In this document: piece by piece, positions 1-6,638 of the stretch
How the letters are laid out: each line of letters opens with the position of its first letter
Position numbering within the stretch: the first letter of the stretch is position 1
Assembly: GCA_016463385.1 (NCBI GenBank)
Contig: JAEMRL010000121.1
Span: forward strand, 1 to 6,989
From: Thermoleophilia bacterium
GTDB taxonomy: Bacteria > Actinomycetota > Thermoleophilia > Miltoncostaeales > Miltoncostaeaceae
Length of the DNA stretch: 6,989 nt
Direction: 5' to 3'
The notes under the pieces: generated by a model
The model's input: the letters and a program-made list of their open reading frames with translations, nothing else
Told to the model about the DNA's origin: nothing
Database searches by the model: none
Made by a program: the position numbers and the translations under genes

Positions 1-206
1 AGGTTGCCCGTGGAGCAGCCGATGTCGAGCACCCGGGGGGCGGGGGACCCCGCGGGGCGCCCGGCCAGGGCCGTGACGACGTGGCCGATCAGGACCCGGT
101 CGCTCTCGCGCGGCTCGAGCGCGTAGCGCTGCTGGTAGTCGGTGTAGCCGGCGGCGAACTCCCCGTCGGAGACGTACTCGCGGTAGCCGGGGCCGAGGGT
201 CGTCAT
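1..206 (-). CDS. Class I SAM-dependent methyltransferase, N-terminal part (cut by window edge)
   Basis: Only the first 68 codons are present; the gene runs off the left edge. Translation from ATG at 206 begins MTTLGPGYREYV and reaches VLDIGCSTGN at residues 59-68. This is the glycine-rich motif I that binds S-adenosylmethionine in class I methyltransferases. The preceding segment, with several tyrosines and YTDYQQRY at 21-28, resembles the N-terminal helices usually found before the Rossmann core. The ATG overlaps the stop codon of the upstream gene as ATGA (203-206), and a purine-rich stretch (GGTGGCGGAG) lies just before it, so this start is well supported. It is the fourth methyltransferase in a row in the leftward operon, so a sugar or glycan substrate is plausible. 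The substrate cannot be read from this fragment. Confidence 0.85.
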   Translation of the reverse strand, partial: MTTLGPGYREYVSDGEFAAGYTDYQQRYALEPRESDRVLIGHVVTALAGRPAGSPAPRVLDIGCSTGN

Positions 207-877
207 CGCTCCGCCACCACGAAGGTCCACCAATGAGGGTGACCGATCACCATCTCGGGCTCGCCGCCGGTGCGGCGGTCGACGACCGTGCGCGGCGTGA
301 ACCCGTGGGAGGCGATGAGGTCGGTCACCTCGTCCAGGTCGTACCGATTGACGTGGACCTTGAGCCGCGCGCCATCGTCGAGGTGCTCGTCGACCACCCA
401 GGAGTGCCGCGCGCCCTCGCCGAGGCTCTCCCGCAGCACCAGCGTGCGGCGCGCCGTCTCGAGCAGGCGCTCGAGCGGGCGGTGCACGTTGTCGAGGTTC
501 GAGAGGACGTTCATGCACACGACGTGGTCGGCCTCGCCCGCCAGGTCCTCGATGCGGAGCACGCGCAGCCGCCCGGCCGGCAGGCCGTGGCGCGGCAGCT
601 CCGCGTGGCCGATGCCGATGAACGTCTCCGAGGCGTCGAAGCCGTGGTACTCGGCCGGGATGCCGCGCGAGCGGAGCGAGTGCCAGAGGTGGCCGCTGCC
701 GCAGCCGGCGTCCAGCACCGTCTCGCCCGGGCGCACGCGGGGTGCGAGCAGCTCGGCGGCCTGGGCGGCGCAGGTCATCTCCGGCGCCTCGCCCCGGGCC
801 CGTGCGGTGTAGAGCTCGCGCAGGGCCGCGCTGTGCTCCCACACCGCGTGGGAGTCCCAGCCGTCGGCGCGGATCAC
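203..877 (-). CDS. Class I SAM-dependent methyltransferase (224 aa)
   Basis: This is a complete small methyltransferase of 224 residues. Motif I is TVLDAGCGSGHLW at 53-65. The following strand ends in the acidic GFDAS (Asp81), expected to contact the SAM ribose. HVVCMNVLSNLDNV at 118-131 fits the motif IV/post-motif region, and LVLRE at 146-150 fits strand 5. The C-terminal part is rich in His and Trp (for example GHPHWW at 212-217). The start is GTG at 877, overlapping the stop of the previous gene as GTGA (874-877). A longer open frame continues upstream but would run antiparallel in frame-shadow through the preceding gene, so it was not used. The stop overlaps the ATG of the next gene. No strong ribosome binding site precedes the GTG, which suggests translational coupling. 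The substrate is unknown; the context suggests a surface-sugar modification. Confidence 0.86.
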   Translation of the reverse strand: MIRADGWDSHAVWEHSAALRELYTARARGEAPEMTCAAQAAELLAPRVRPGETVLDAGCGSGHLWHSLRSRGIPAEYHGFDASETFIGIGHAELPRHGLPAGRLRVLRIEDLAGEADHVVCMNVLSNLDNVHRPLERLLETARRTLVLRESLGEGARHSWVVDEHLDDGARLKVHVNRYDLDEVTDLIASHGFTPRTVVDRRTGGEPEMVIGHPHWWTFVVAER

Positions 878-1779
878 GGGGCGGTGCCGGTGACGACCAC
901 CGACGACGCCATCACCAGGCCACGCGGGTCGGACGGGTCGGCGTCCATCGCGAGGCTCGCGCGGCGCTGGAGGGAGGGCACGGCGTCGCCCGCCAGCGGG
1001 GGCAGCCGGTGGAAGTGCAGGAACAGCAGGCGCACGTCGCGCAGGCCGGCGGCCTCGGCGGCGTCGCGCAGGGCGAGCGGGTTGTGGGCGCGCGAGAGCA
1101 CCTCGTCGTAGCCGGGCGCGCCGTCGTCTCCGGTGCGCAGCGGCGGCAGGTCGGTGCGGAAGCGCTCGTCCATCGCGGCGAGGCCGCGCTCCAGGTCCTC
1201 GCGCTCCTCGGGCAGGGCCTCGGCGCGGAGGCCGTCCACGTCGACCAGGTCGTGGAAGAGGTCGCGGGAGTAGCGGTTGAGCGTGAAGAGGCCGAAGAGC
1301 TCGTTGCGCGCGGTCGCCGCGACCAGCCCGCCGGGCCTCACGGCCCCTGCCAGCGAGGCCAGCACCGCCGCGTCGGCCTCGGCGGGGATGTGCGGCAGCA
1401 CGCCGGCGCACACGGCGGCGTCGAAGCGGCGACCAGGCTCGCCGGGCGGGTGGAACGCGCCCGGATCGAGCACGCTGCCCTCCCACACGGCCCGGTCGTC
1501 TCCCAGCACCCGGCGCGCCTCGGCGACCATCTCGGGCGTCAGGTCGAAGCCGTACGGGCGGATGCCCGTGCCGTCGAGGTGGCGCAGGAACGACGCGGGC
1601 CCGCAGCCGGCGTCGAGCAGGTCGCGGGCGCCCGTGCCGTCGAGCAGCGACAGCAGCAGGTCGCGGTGCACGGGGGGGTGGGCCGCCGCCTCGCCGTAGT
1701 ACTCGTCGTGGTAGGTGGTGCTCCACGTGGAGTAGCAGCGGCGCACGGCCTCCTCGGCCGCGCGGCGCTCATCGGCCAC
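874..1779 (-). CDS. Class I SAM-dependent methyltransferase with an inserted helical region (301 aa)
   Basis: The protein has 301 residues. Motif I is LLDAGCGPASFL at 54-65, GFDLTPEMV follows with Asp79 as the probable ribose contact, AAVCAGVLPHI at 121-131 fits motif IV, and VRPGGLVAATARN at 147-159 fits motif VI. Between about 160 and 240 lies a charged, probably helical segment before the last strands, which may form a substrate lid. The GTG start at 1779 gives an 11-base overlap with the upstream gene. An ATG at 1772 forms a neat ATGA with that gene's stop but is in another frame and does not give this protein. The ribosome binding site is weak, so coupling to the upstream gene is likely. 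A small-molecule or sugar methyltransferase is the best description; the position methylated is not evident. Confidence 0.85.
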   Translation of the reverse strand: MADERRAAEEAVRRCYSTWSTTYHDEYYGEAAAHPPVHRDLLLSLLDGTGARDLLDAGCGPASFLRHLDGTGIRPYGFDLTPEMVAEARRVLGDDRAVWEGSVLDPGAFHPPGEPGRRFDAAVCAGVLPHIPAEADAAVLASLAGAVRPGGLVAATARNELFGLFTLNRYSRDLFHDLVDVDGLRAEALPEEREDLERGLAAMDERFRTDLPPLRTGDDGAPGYDEVLSRAHNPLALRDAAEAAGLRDVRLLFLHFHRLPPLAGDAVPSLQRRASLAMDADPSDPRGLVMASSVVVTGTAP

Positions 1780-2773
1780 GGCGGGCCACCAGCCACATGT
1801 GCGAGGAGAGCCCCGCGTCGGCGAGGAAGCGCTGGAAGGGCTCGCCGAGGCGCTCCCACTCGTCGATCAGCACCCGCCGCAGCAGCGGCTGCCCCGAAAG
1901 GTCGAGATCGCCCCTCAGGGTGGCCTCGCGCACGAACTCGGCGTCGAGGCGACCGGGGGTCGCGACCTCAAGCACCTCGAGGCCGGACCGCTCGACCAGC
2001 CCTGCGAGCCCACCGGGCGAGAAGAGGTTGAGGTGCTCGGGATCGACCGCCAGCGATGCGGCGCCGAGCGTCGCGATGTCGAACCCCTCCGCGTTGGGGC
2101 AGGTCAGCAGCAGCAGGCCGCCGGGGCGCAGGAGGTCGCGGCAGGCGGCCACGACGCCGGCCGGGTCATGGAGGTGCTCGATCACCTCGAACCCGGCGAC
2201 CACGTCGGCGGGCGGCAGCTCCGCGGCGGCCCGCTCGACGCCCATCTCCACCGTCTCGACGCCGCGCTCGCGGCAGGCGGCGGCGAGGCCGGGCGTCGGC
2301 TCCACCGCGATCACGCGATCGAAGCCCTCGCGGGCCAGCGCGGAGAAGGTGCCGAAGCCGGGGCCGATCTCGACCAGCGTGCCCGGCGTGACGCCGTGCT
2401 CGTCGCAGAGCTCGAGCAGGCGCACGAGGCGCGGGCGCTGCACCTTCTCGCGCCGGGCGGCCTCGGAGGCGGGGAAGATCTCCTCGGCCCAGAGGCGGTA
2501 GGCCTCGGATCCCGCGTAGTGCTCGGCCAGGTCGTCCGGCGAGGGGCGCGGGGTCATGTAGAGCGTGGCGCACCCGGGGCACGTCGCCCAGTCGAAGCCG
2601 TCCTTCGAGAAGCCGGGTGCCGGCTCGTCGCGCCCGCAGGCCGGACACGCCGCGGGCGAGAGGCGGGCGCGCTCGCGCAGCCGGGCGCAGTCGCGCGCGT
2701 AGGCCGCCTCCTGGGCGGCCAGCAGCGACGGCGGGCAGAGCTCCGACTCCGACAGGGGAGGCTGCGTGCTCAC
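1769..2773 (-). CDS. Zinc-ribbon class I SAM methyltransferase of surface-polysaccharide type (334 aa)
   Basis: The 334-residue protein begins with about 40 polar residues, then two CxxC pairs (CPAC at 43-46 and CPGC at 65-68) that look like a zinc ribbon. A linker containing YMTPRPSPDDL follows, and then the methyltransferase core: VEIGPGFGTFS at 134-144 (motif I), VVAGFEVIEHLHDP at 191-204 (motif IV region) and LLRPGGLLLLTCPN at 214-227. The EVIEHLHDP pattern is typical of the Methyltransf_23 group (PF13489). Proteins with an N-terminal zinc ribbon and this core are common in glycan loci. The GTG start at 2773 overlaps the stop of the HisF-amidotransferase fusion as GTGA, so the two are very likely co-translated. 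This makes it the closest candidate for modifying the product of that enzyme. The substrate is inferred only from context. Confidence 0.87.
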   Translation of the reverse strand: MSTQPPLSESELCPPSLLAAQEAAYARDCARLRERARLSPAACPACGRDEPAPGFSKDGFDWATCPGCATLYMTPRPSPDDLAEHYAGSEAYRLWAEEIFPASEAARREKVQRPRLVRLLELCDEHGVTPGTLVEIGPGFGTFSALAREGFDRVIAVEPTPGLAAACRERGVETVEMGVERAAAELPPADVVAGFEVIEHLHDPAGVVAACRDLLRPGGLLLLTCPNAEGFDIATLGAASLAVDPEHLNLFSPGGLAGLVERSGLEVLEVATPGRLDAEFVREATLRGDLDLSGQPLLRRVLIDEWERLGEPFQRFLADAGLSSHMWLVARRGR

Positions 2774-2786
2774 GCGGGCACCGCCG
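2768..2786. repeat. 19-base direct repeat, copy 1 (junction fusion gene / zinc-ribbon methyltransferase)
   Basis: GCTCACGCGGGCACCGCCG is identical to 4828-4846. On the coding strand it holds a weak GGCGGTG, the last two codons of the upstream gene (Pro-Ala) and the overlapping stop/start GTGA. It lies within coding sequence and is not a mobile-element end. Confidence 0.7.
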
Positions 2787-4833
2787 CCGCGCCGATCTCG
2801 TCGCGCACCCACTCGCCCGCCTCGCGGCGCCAGACCCGCGGGTCGCGGAAGGTGTCGGCGACGCGGTCGAACCACTCCTCGGTGGTGCCGGTGTAGGCCA
2901 GCCAGCGGGCCAGGTCGCGCGGCTTGACGTGGTCGTGCCGGCGCACCAGCGCGATGCCCTCCTCGCGGCTGATCGCGCCCGCGCGGATGTCCTTGCAGGC
3001 GTGGTCGGTCGCGCGGCCGTAGCCGAACTTGATGAACTTCAGGTAGTCGTGCACGCCGTTCTCGTGCATGTCGTCCAGGTTCGAGAAGCGGCGGTAGGTG
3101 CGGTCGAAGGGCTCGTCGGAGACCTCGAATCCGTAGCGGTCGATCATCTCGTGGACGTGCGCATTGGCGTCCCAGGGGACGAAGTTGCCGAGGTAGATGC
3201 CCCGCAGGTCGATCGCGTGCATCGCGGCGTCGGAAGGGTAGCGGTACGGCGTCATATCGCCGGTCCTCAGCCCCTCCAGCCCGACGAAGTAGTTCCACTC
3301 GTAGCCGCGGGCGAAGTGCTCGTAGCGGTCGCGGTAGCTCATCTCGGGGAAGTCGTCGAACGAGAACTGGCCGCCGAGGTCGAGGTAGCCGTGCTCGCCC
3401 CAGATCACCAGCGGGATGCCGCGGCGCACGGCCTCCTGCACCGGAGCCGTGGTGATGCCGACGTGGGCGTGCCAGTTCATGTCGCCCATCACGCTCATGC
3501 CCAGGCGGTTGAGGGCGGTGAGCGTGCGCACCGACGGCGAGATCATCACGTGGTCGAGGCCGAAGACCTCCTTCATGCGGTGCACGTTGCGCCAGCCTGC
3601 GGGGGTCCAGTTGTTGCCGTTGTAGGTGACCAGCAGCGGGTTGTAGCCGAGCTCCACGATGGTGTGGGCCTGGAACCAGGAGTCCTTGCCGCCGCTCACC
3701 GGGATGACGCAGTCGTGGCGGCTGCCGTCGCGGCTACGGGCCCGCTCGAGCAGCTCGATGAGCAGCTCGCGCCGCCGGTCCCACTCGGCGGCCGGGATCT
3801 CCATGCGCGCGTCGTGCACGCGGCAGCCGCTGCAGACGCCGTGCTCGTCGAGCTCGAGGGGCACGGCGCTGATGACCGGGTAGACGCAGCGGGTGCACCA
3901 GCGCATCGGCTCGGGCGGGCGCGGTGTGTCGCGCGGCAGCGGGGTCCCGGCGGCGGCGGCGCGGGCGGCCAGGCGCCGGTCGCGCTCGGCGGTGTCGATC
4001 TCCCGCTCGCGCGGGAAGAAGCGGCTGCCGAGCGACACCGGTCGCACCGGCACCCCCGCCGCGATCATCTCCCGCTTGGCGTTCGGGTAGCTCAGCTCGA
4101 AGAAGTGGAAGAGGTTGGCCGCGGCCGCCGCCGAGGCGCCCGCGGCGATGGCGGGGGCCAGGTGCTCGTAGCGGCCGACGCCGCCGCAGGCGACCACGGG
4201 GATCGTCACGGCCTCCGAGACCGCGCGCACCAGGTCGAGGTCGTAGCCCGAGCCGGTGCCGTCGCGGTCGACCGACTGCAGCAGGATCTCCCCGGCCCCA
4301 CGTCGCTCGGCCTCGGCGGCCCACTCGGCCGGGTGCAGACCGGTGCGCCGTGATCCGCCGTCGGCCATCACCTCCAGCGTGCCGTCGGCCGCGCGCGCGG
4401 CGTCGATGCCCACAACGACGAACTGCGCGCCGAAGCGGCCGGCCGCGGCCCCGATCAGGTCGGGGTCGTCGAGGGCGCCGGTGGTGATGACGCACTTGTC
4501 GGCGCCGGCCTCCAGGCGCAGGCGCATGTCCTCGAGGGTGCGGATGCGACCCCCGAAGGTCAGGGGCATCGCGCACGCCGGGGCCACCGCGCGCAGCACG
4601 TCGAGGGCGGTGGTGCCGGCCATGCGCAGCTCGAGGTCGTCGCGGCGCAGGTCGTGGTGGTCGTGGTCGCTGATGTCCAGCAGCACCAGCTCGTCGACGT
4701 TCCAGTGCGAGTAGCGCTCGGCGGTGGCGACCGGGTTGCCGATCACCTGGTGGATGCGGAACCACTGGCTGCGCACCAGCAGCCCGTGCTTGAGCAGCAG
4801 CACCGGCACCAGGCGCGGGCGCACGGCGCTCAC
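2770..4833 (-). CDS. HisF-like barrel fused to PseA/WbpG-type N-acetyl sugar amidotransferase (687 aa)
   Basis: One open frame encodes two proteins that are usually separate. Residues 1 to about 270 are HisF-like: LTFGGRIRTLEDM at 91-103, GADKCVITTGAL at 110-121, VVGID at 141-145 and GEILLQSVDRDGTGSGYD at 181-198. The residue matching the first catalytic Asp of HisF is Leu13, while the second is kept (Asp144). Residues 271-309 form a charged, then Pro/Ala-rich linker. From Met310 the protein is an N-acetyl sugar amidotransferase, with zinc cysteines C313/C316 and C334/C337, PP-loop SGGKDS at 380-385 and the family C-terminal pattern LKFIKFGYGRATD at 598-610. The expected reaction is ATP-dependent conversion of an acetamido sugar to acetamidino, using ammonia passed through the barrel from HisH. 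The GTG start overlaps the hisH stop (GTGA). Met310 has no ribosome binding site, so a single polypeptide is favoured. The sugar substrate is unknown. Confidence 0.9.
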   Translation of the reverse strand: MSAVRPRLVPVLLLKHGLLVRSQWFRIHQVIGNPVATAERYSHWNVDELVLLDISDHDHHDLRRDDLELRMAGTTALDVLRAVAPACAMPLTFGGRIRTLEDMRLRLEAGADKCVITTGALDDPDLIGAAAGRFGAQFVVVGIDAARAADGTLEVMADGGSRRTGLHPAEWAAEAERRGAGEILLQSVDRDGTGSGYDLDLVRAVSEAVTIPVVACGGVGRYEHLAPAIAAGASAAAAANLFHFFELSYPNAKREMIAAGVPVRPVSLGSRFFPREREIDTAERDRRLAARAAAAGTPLPRDTPRPPEPMRWCTRCVYPVISAVPLELDEHGVCSGCRVHDARMEIPAAEWDRRRELLIELLERARSRDGSRHDCVIPVSGGKDSWFQAHTIVELGYNPLLVTYNGNNWTPAGWRNVHRMKEVFGLDHVMISPSVRTLTALNRLGMSVMGDMNWHAHVGITTAPVQEAVRRGIPLVIWGEHGYLDLGGQFSFDDFPEMSYRDRYEHFARGYEWNYFVGLEGLRTGDMTPYRYPSDAAMHAIDLRGIYLGNFVPWDANAHVHEMIDRYGFEVSDEPFDRTYRRFSNLDDMHENGVHDYLKFIKFGYGRATDHACKDIRAGAISREEGIALVRRHDHVKPRDLARWLAYTGTTEEWFDRVADTFRDPRVWRREAGEWVRDEIGAAAVPA

Positions 4834-4846
4834 GCGGGCACCGCCG
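4828..4846. repeat. 19-base direct repeat, copy 2 (junction hisH / fusion gene)
   Basis: This is the second copy of the 19-base sequence at 2768-2786, at the same place relative to the gene junction. It again encodes the Val-Pro-Ala C-terminus and the GTGA overlap. The flanking bases differ (C versus T on the left, A versus C on the right). Confidence 0.7.
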
Positions 4847-5441
4847 AGGCGGTGAAGCGCTCCAGCATCTCGAGGCCCGCGTCCTGGCTCTTCTCGGGGT
4901 GGAACTGCACGCCGGTCACCGATCCCCGGCGCACGATCGCCGTCACGGGTCCGCCGTAGTCGAAGACACCGGCCACGTCGGCCGGGTCGTCGGGGATCAG
5001 GTGGTAGCCGTGGGCGAAGTAGTACGCCTCGTCCCCCTCCGGCGAGGCGACGCCCACGTCTGAGACGTCGGCGACGTCGCACCAGCCGATGTTCGGCACC
5101 GGCAGCGCAGGGTCGGACGGGCTCAGGCGCACCACGCGGCCCGGGACGATGCCGAGCCCCTCGTGATCGCCGTGCTCCTCGCTGGAGCTCGCGAGCAGCT
5201 GCATGCCCAGGCAGATGCCGAGCAGGGGCCGGCCCGCGGCCGCGTGGGCGCGGAGCGGCTCCACGAGCCCCTGGTCGCGCAGCGCGGCCATGCCGTCGCC
5301 GAACGCGCCAACGCCGGGCAGGATCACGGCGTCCGCTCCCGCCAGGTCTCCGGCCGAGCGCGCCGTCATGCTCTCGGCGCCCACCCTGCTCAAGGCCTGG
5401 CGGACCGAGCCGATGTTGGACAGCCCGATGTCGACGATCAT
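4830..5441 (-). CDS. hisH: HisH-type glutamine amidotransferase subunit
   Basis: This is a class I (triad) glutamine amidotransferase of 203 residues, close to the usual HisH length. It hydrolyses glutamine and hands ammonia to a HisF-type partner. It opens with MIVDIGLSNIGSV (the HisH nucleotide-synthase-facing N-terminus), then LPGVGAFGDGM at 41-51, the nucleophile elbow GICLGMQLL at 75-83 (Cys77), PNIGW at 116-120, and GVQFHPEKSQD at 177-187 with His181 and Glu183 completing the triad. The ATG at 5441 is chosen; an in-frame GTG at 5447 would add two residues. Its stop overlaps the start of the HisF-amidotransferase fusion. No other histidine genes are nearby, so this is probably a paralog dedicated to sugar amidination, as in WbpG/HisH2/HisF2 systems, rather than the histidine-pathway enzyme. 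It is the first gene of the leftward unit. Confidence 0.9.
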   Translation of the reverse strand: MIVDIGLSNIGSVRQALSRVGAESMTARSAGDLAGADAVILPGVGAFGDGMAALRDQGLVEPLRAHAAAGRPLLGICLGMQLLASSSEEHGDHEGLGIVPGRVVRLSPSDPALPVPNIGWCDVADVSDVGVASPEGDEAYYFAHGYHLIPDDPADVAGVFDYGGPVTAIVRRGSVTGVQFHPEKSQDAGLEMLERFTASAVPA

Positions 5442-5513
5442 CAGCACCGTCGTGTATTCGACATCGGCGCCGCGTTTCTTACGACCGCGCCGACGGCGAT
5501 CCGGGAGGGCCTC
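5442..5513. promoter_or_regulatory. Divergent intergenic region, probable back-to-back promoters
   Basis: This 72-base gap separates the leftward hisH-like gene from the rightward amidotransferase gene, so both units should start here. It holds a local dip in GC content (about 5453-5484, including gtattcgaca and gtttcttacga) against a very GC-rich background. On the plus strand, TTCGACA near 5457 followed by TTACGA near 5479 faintly resembles a -35/-10 pair with suitable spacing, but neither box is good. On the minus strand no clear boxes or ribosome binding site were found before the hisH start, and a very short leader is possible. The promoter assignment rests on gene layout and base composition, not on recognised motifs. 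Confidence 0.45.
5503..5509 (+). promoter_or_regulatory. Ribosome binding site of the stand-alone amidotransferase gene
   Basis: GGGAGGG lies four bases before the ATG at 5514 and is the strongest Shine-Dalgarno sequence in the window. It decides the start. The open frame continues upstream to about 5163, but that stretch is antisense to hisH, and the protein family begins with the MRWCxRC motif found directly at this ATG. Confidence 0.85.
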
Positions 5514-6638
5514 ATGAGGTGGTGCAGCCGCTGCGTCCTCCCCGACACCCGGCCGAACCTCGCCCTCGACGCCGAGGGCGTCTGCACGGCGTGCCGTGCG
5601 CACGAGGCACGCCCCGCGATCGACTGGGACGCGCGCGCCGGCGACTGGACGCGCCTGGCGGAGTGGGCCCGGGAGAGCGCGCACGGCGGCTACGACTGCC
5701 TGGTGCCCGTCAGCGGCGGCAAGGACTCGACCTGGCAGGTGGCCACCTGCCTCGACGCCGGGCTGCGGCCGCTCTGCGTGACGTGGCGTCCGCCGGGACG
5801 CACGGCCATCGGCGAGCGCAACCTGCGCAACCTGATCTCCCTCGGCGTCGACCACATCGACTACTCGGTGTCGCCGCGCGTGGAGGCGGCGTTCGCCCGG
5901 GCCGCCTTCCTGCGCCGCGGCGATCCCGCGATCCCGATGCACATGGCGCTCTTCGCCATCCCGCTCTCGATCGCGGTGCGCTTCCGCATACCGCTCGTGG
6001 TGTGGGGCGAGAACTCGGCCGTGGAGTACGGCACCAGCGACGGGGTGGGGGTGGGCCAGGCCCTCGACGCCGCCTGGCTGGCGCGCTTCGGCGTCACCGG
6101 CGGCACCACCTGGCGCGACTGGGTCGGCGCCGAGGGCCTCACCGAGCGCGACCTGATCGCCCACCGCGCGCCCTCCGACGCGGAGCTCGAGGCGGCCGGT
6201 TGCCGGGCGGTCTTCCTCGGCCACTTCCTCCCCTGGGACCCCGAGACGGTGCTCGCGGCGGCCGAGGCGCGGGGGTTCCGGCGCGACCCCGGCGGCCCGC
6301 GCACCGGCGCATACGACTACGCCGACATCGACGACGACATGATCTCGGTGCACCACTGGCTGAAGTGGCACAAGTTCGGCTTCACGCGCACCTTCGACAA
6401 CCTGTCGCTCGAGATCCGCAACGGCCGGATGACGCGCGAGGAGGCCGTCGCGGCCATCCGTGCGCGCGGGGACGAGACCCCGCACGACGACCTGGAGCGC
6501 TTCGGCGCGTTCACCGGCCTCGGCCGGGCGGCCGTCGAGGAGGCCGCCGACGGCTTCCGCGATCCCCGGGTCTGGAGCCGCCGCGACGGCGCCTGGGTGA
6601 TCGACGACTTCCTGATCCCGGACTGGAGCTGGTCATGA
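5514..6638 (+). CDS. Stand-alone PseA-type N-acetyl sugar amidotransferase (374 aa)
   Basis: The 374-residue protein has the full architecture of the N-acetyl sugar amidotransferase family (PseA/WbpG/LegA-like). It has MRWCSRC at the N-terminus with zinc cysteines C4/C7 and C24/C27, the PP-loop SGGKDS at 67-72, a GENSAVEYG motif at 165-173, the LKWHKFGFTRTFD pattern at 283-295 and a C-terminal FRDPRVW at 348-354. It should activate the carbonyl of a sugar acetamido group with ATP so that ammonia can form an acetamidino group. It is homologous to the C-terminal half of the fusion protein but of a different subtype. Here the middle region reads WRPPGRTAIGERNL and PMHMALFAIP, as in PseA-like members, whereas the fused copy has YNGNNWTPAG and GDMNWHAH. 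No hisF or hisH gene of its own is seen on this strand. It is co-transcribed with the small gene downstream. Confidence 0.9.
   Translation: MRWCSRCVLPDTRPNLALDAEGVCTACRAHEARPAIDWDARAGDWTRLAEWARESAHGGYDCLVPVSGGKDSTWQVATCLDAGLRPLCVTWRPPGRTAIGERNLRNLISLGVDHIDYSVSPRVEAAFARAAFLRRGDPAIPMHMALFAIPLSIAVRFRIPLVVWGENSAVEYGTSDGVGVGQALDAAWLARFGVTGGTTWRDWVGAEGLTERDLIAHRAPSDAELEAAGCRAVFLGHFLPWDPETVLAAAEARGFRRDPGGPRTGAYDYADIDDDMISVHHWLKWHKFGFTRTFDNLSLEIRNGRMTREEAVAAIRARGDETPHDDLERFGAFTGLGRAAVEEAADGFRDPRVWSRRDGAWVIDDFLIPDWSWS

Noticed and set aside
878..1726. Upstream extension of the 224-residue methyltransferase on the minus strand
   Set aside because: The extension is Arg/Pro/Ala-rich and overlaps the preceding methyltransferase in another frame. 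The GTGA overlap at 874-877 gives a normal start.
742..2031. Plus-strand open frame of 429 codons
   Set aside because: Arg/Gly/Ala-rich composition with no motifs, antisense to two methyltransferases with intact SAM-binding motifs.
2617..4353. Long plus-strand open frame of 578 codons antisense to the fusion gene
   Set aside because: It is a frame shadow of the GC-rich codon pattern: low complexity rich in Val, Ala, Asp, Arg and His, no recognisable motif, and it lies opposite a protein with clear family motifs.
4830..5441. HisH and the HisF-like domain as genuine histidine biosynthesis genes
   Set aside because: No other his genes are present, the HisF-like domain lacks the first catalytic Asp, and it is fused to a sugar amidotransferase.
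5163..5513. Upstream extension of the stand-alone amidotransferase
   Set aside because: It is antisense to hisH and lacks family similarity; a strong ribosome binding site and the family N-terminus are at 5514.
2770..6638. The two amidotransferase copies as an inverted repeat promoting inversion
   Set aside because: Similarity is clear at protein level but patchy at DNA level (short matches such as around the FRDPRVW codons), so it is not a usable recombination repeat by eye.
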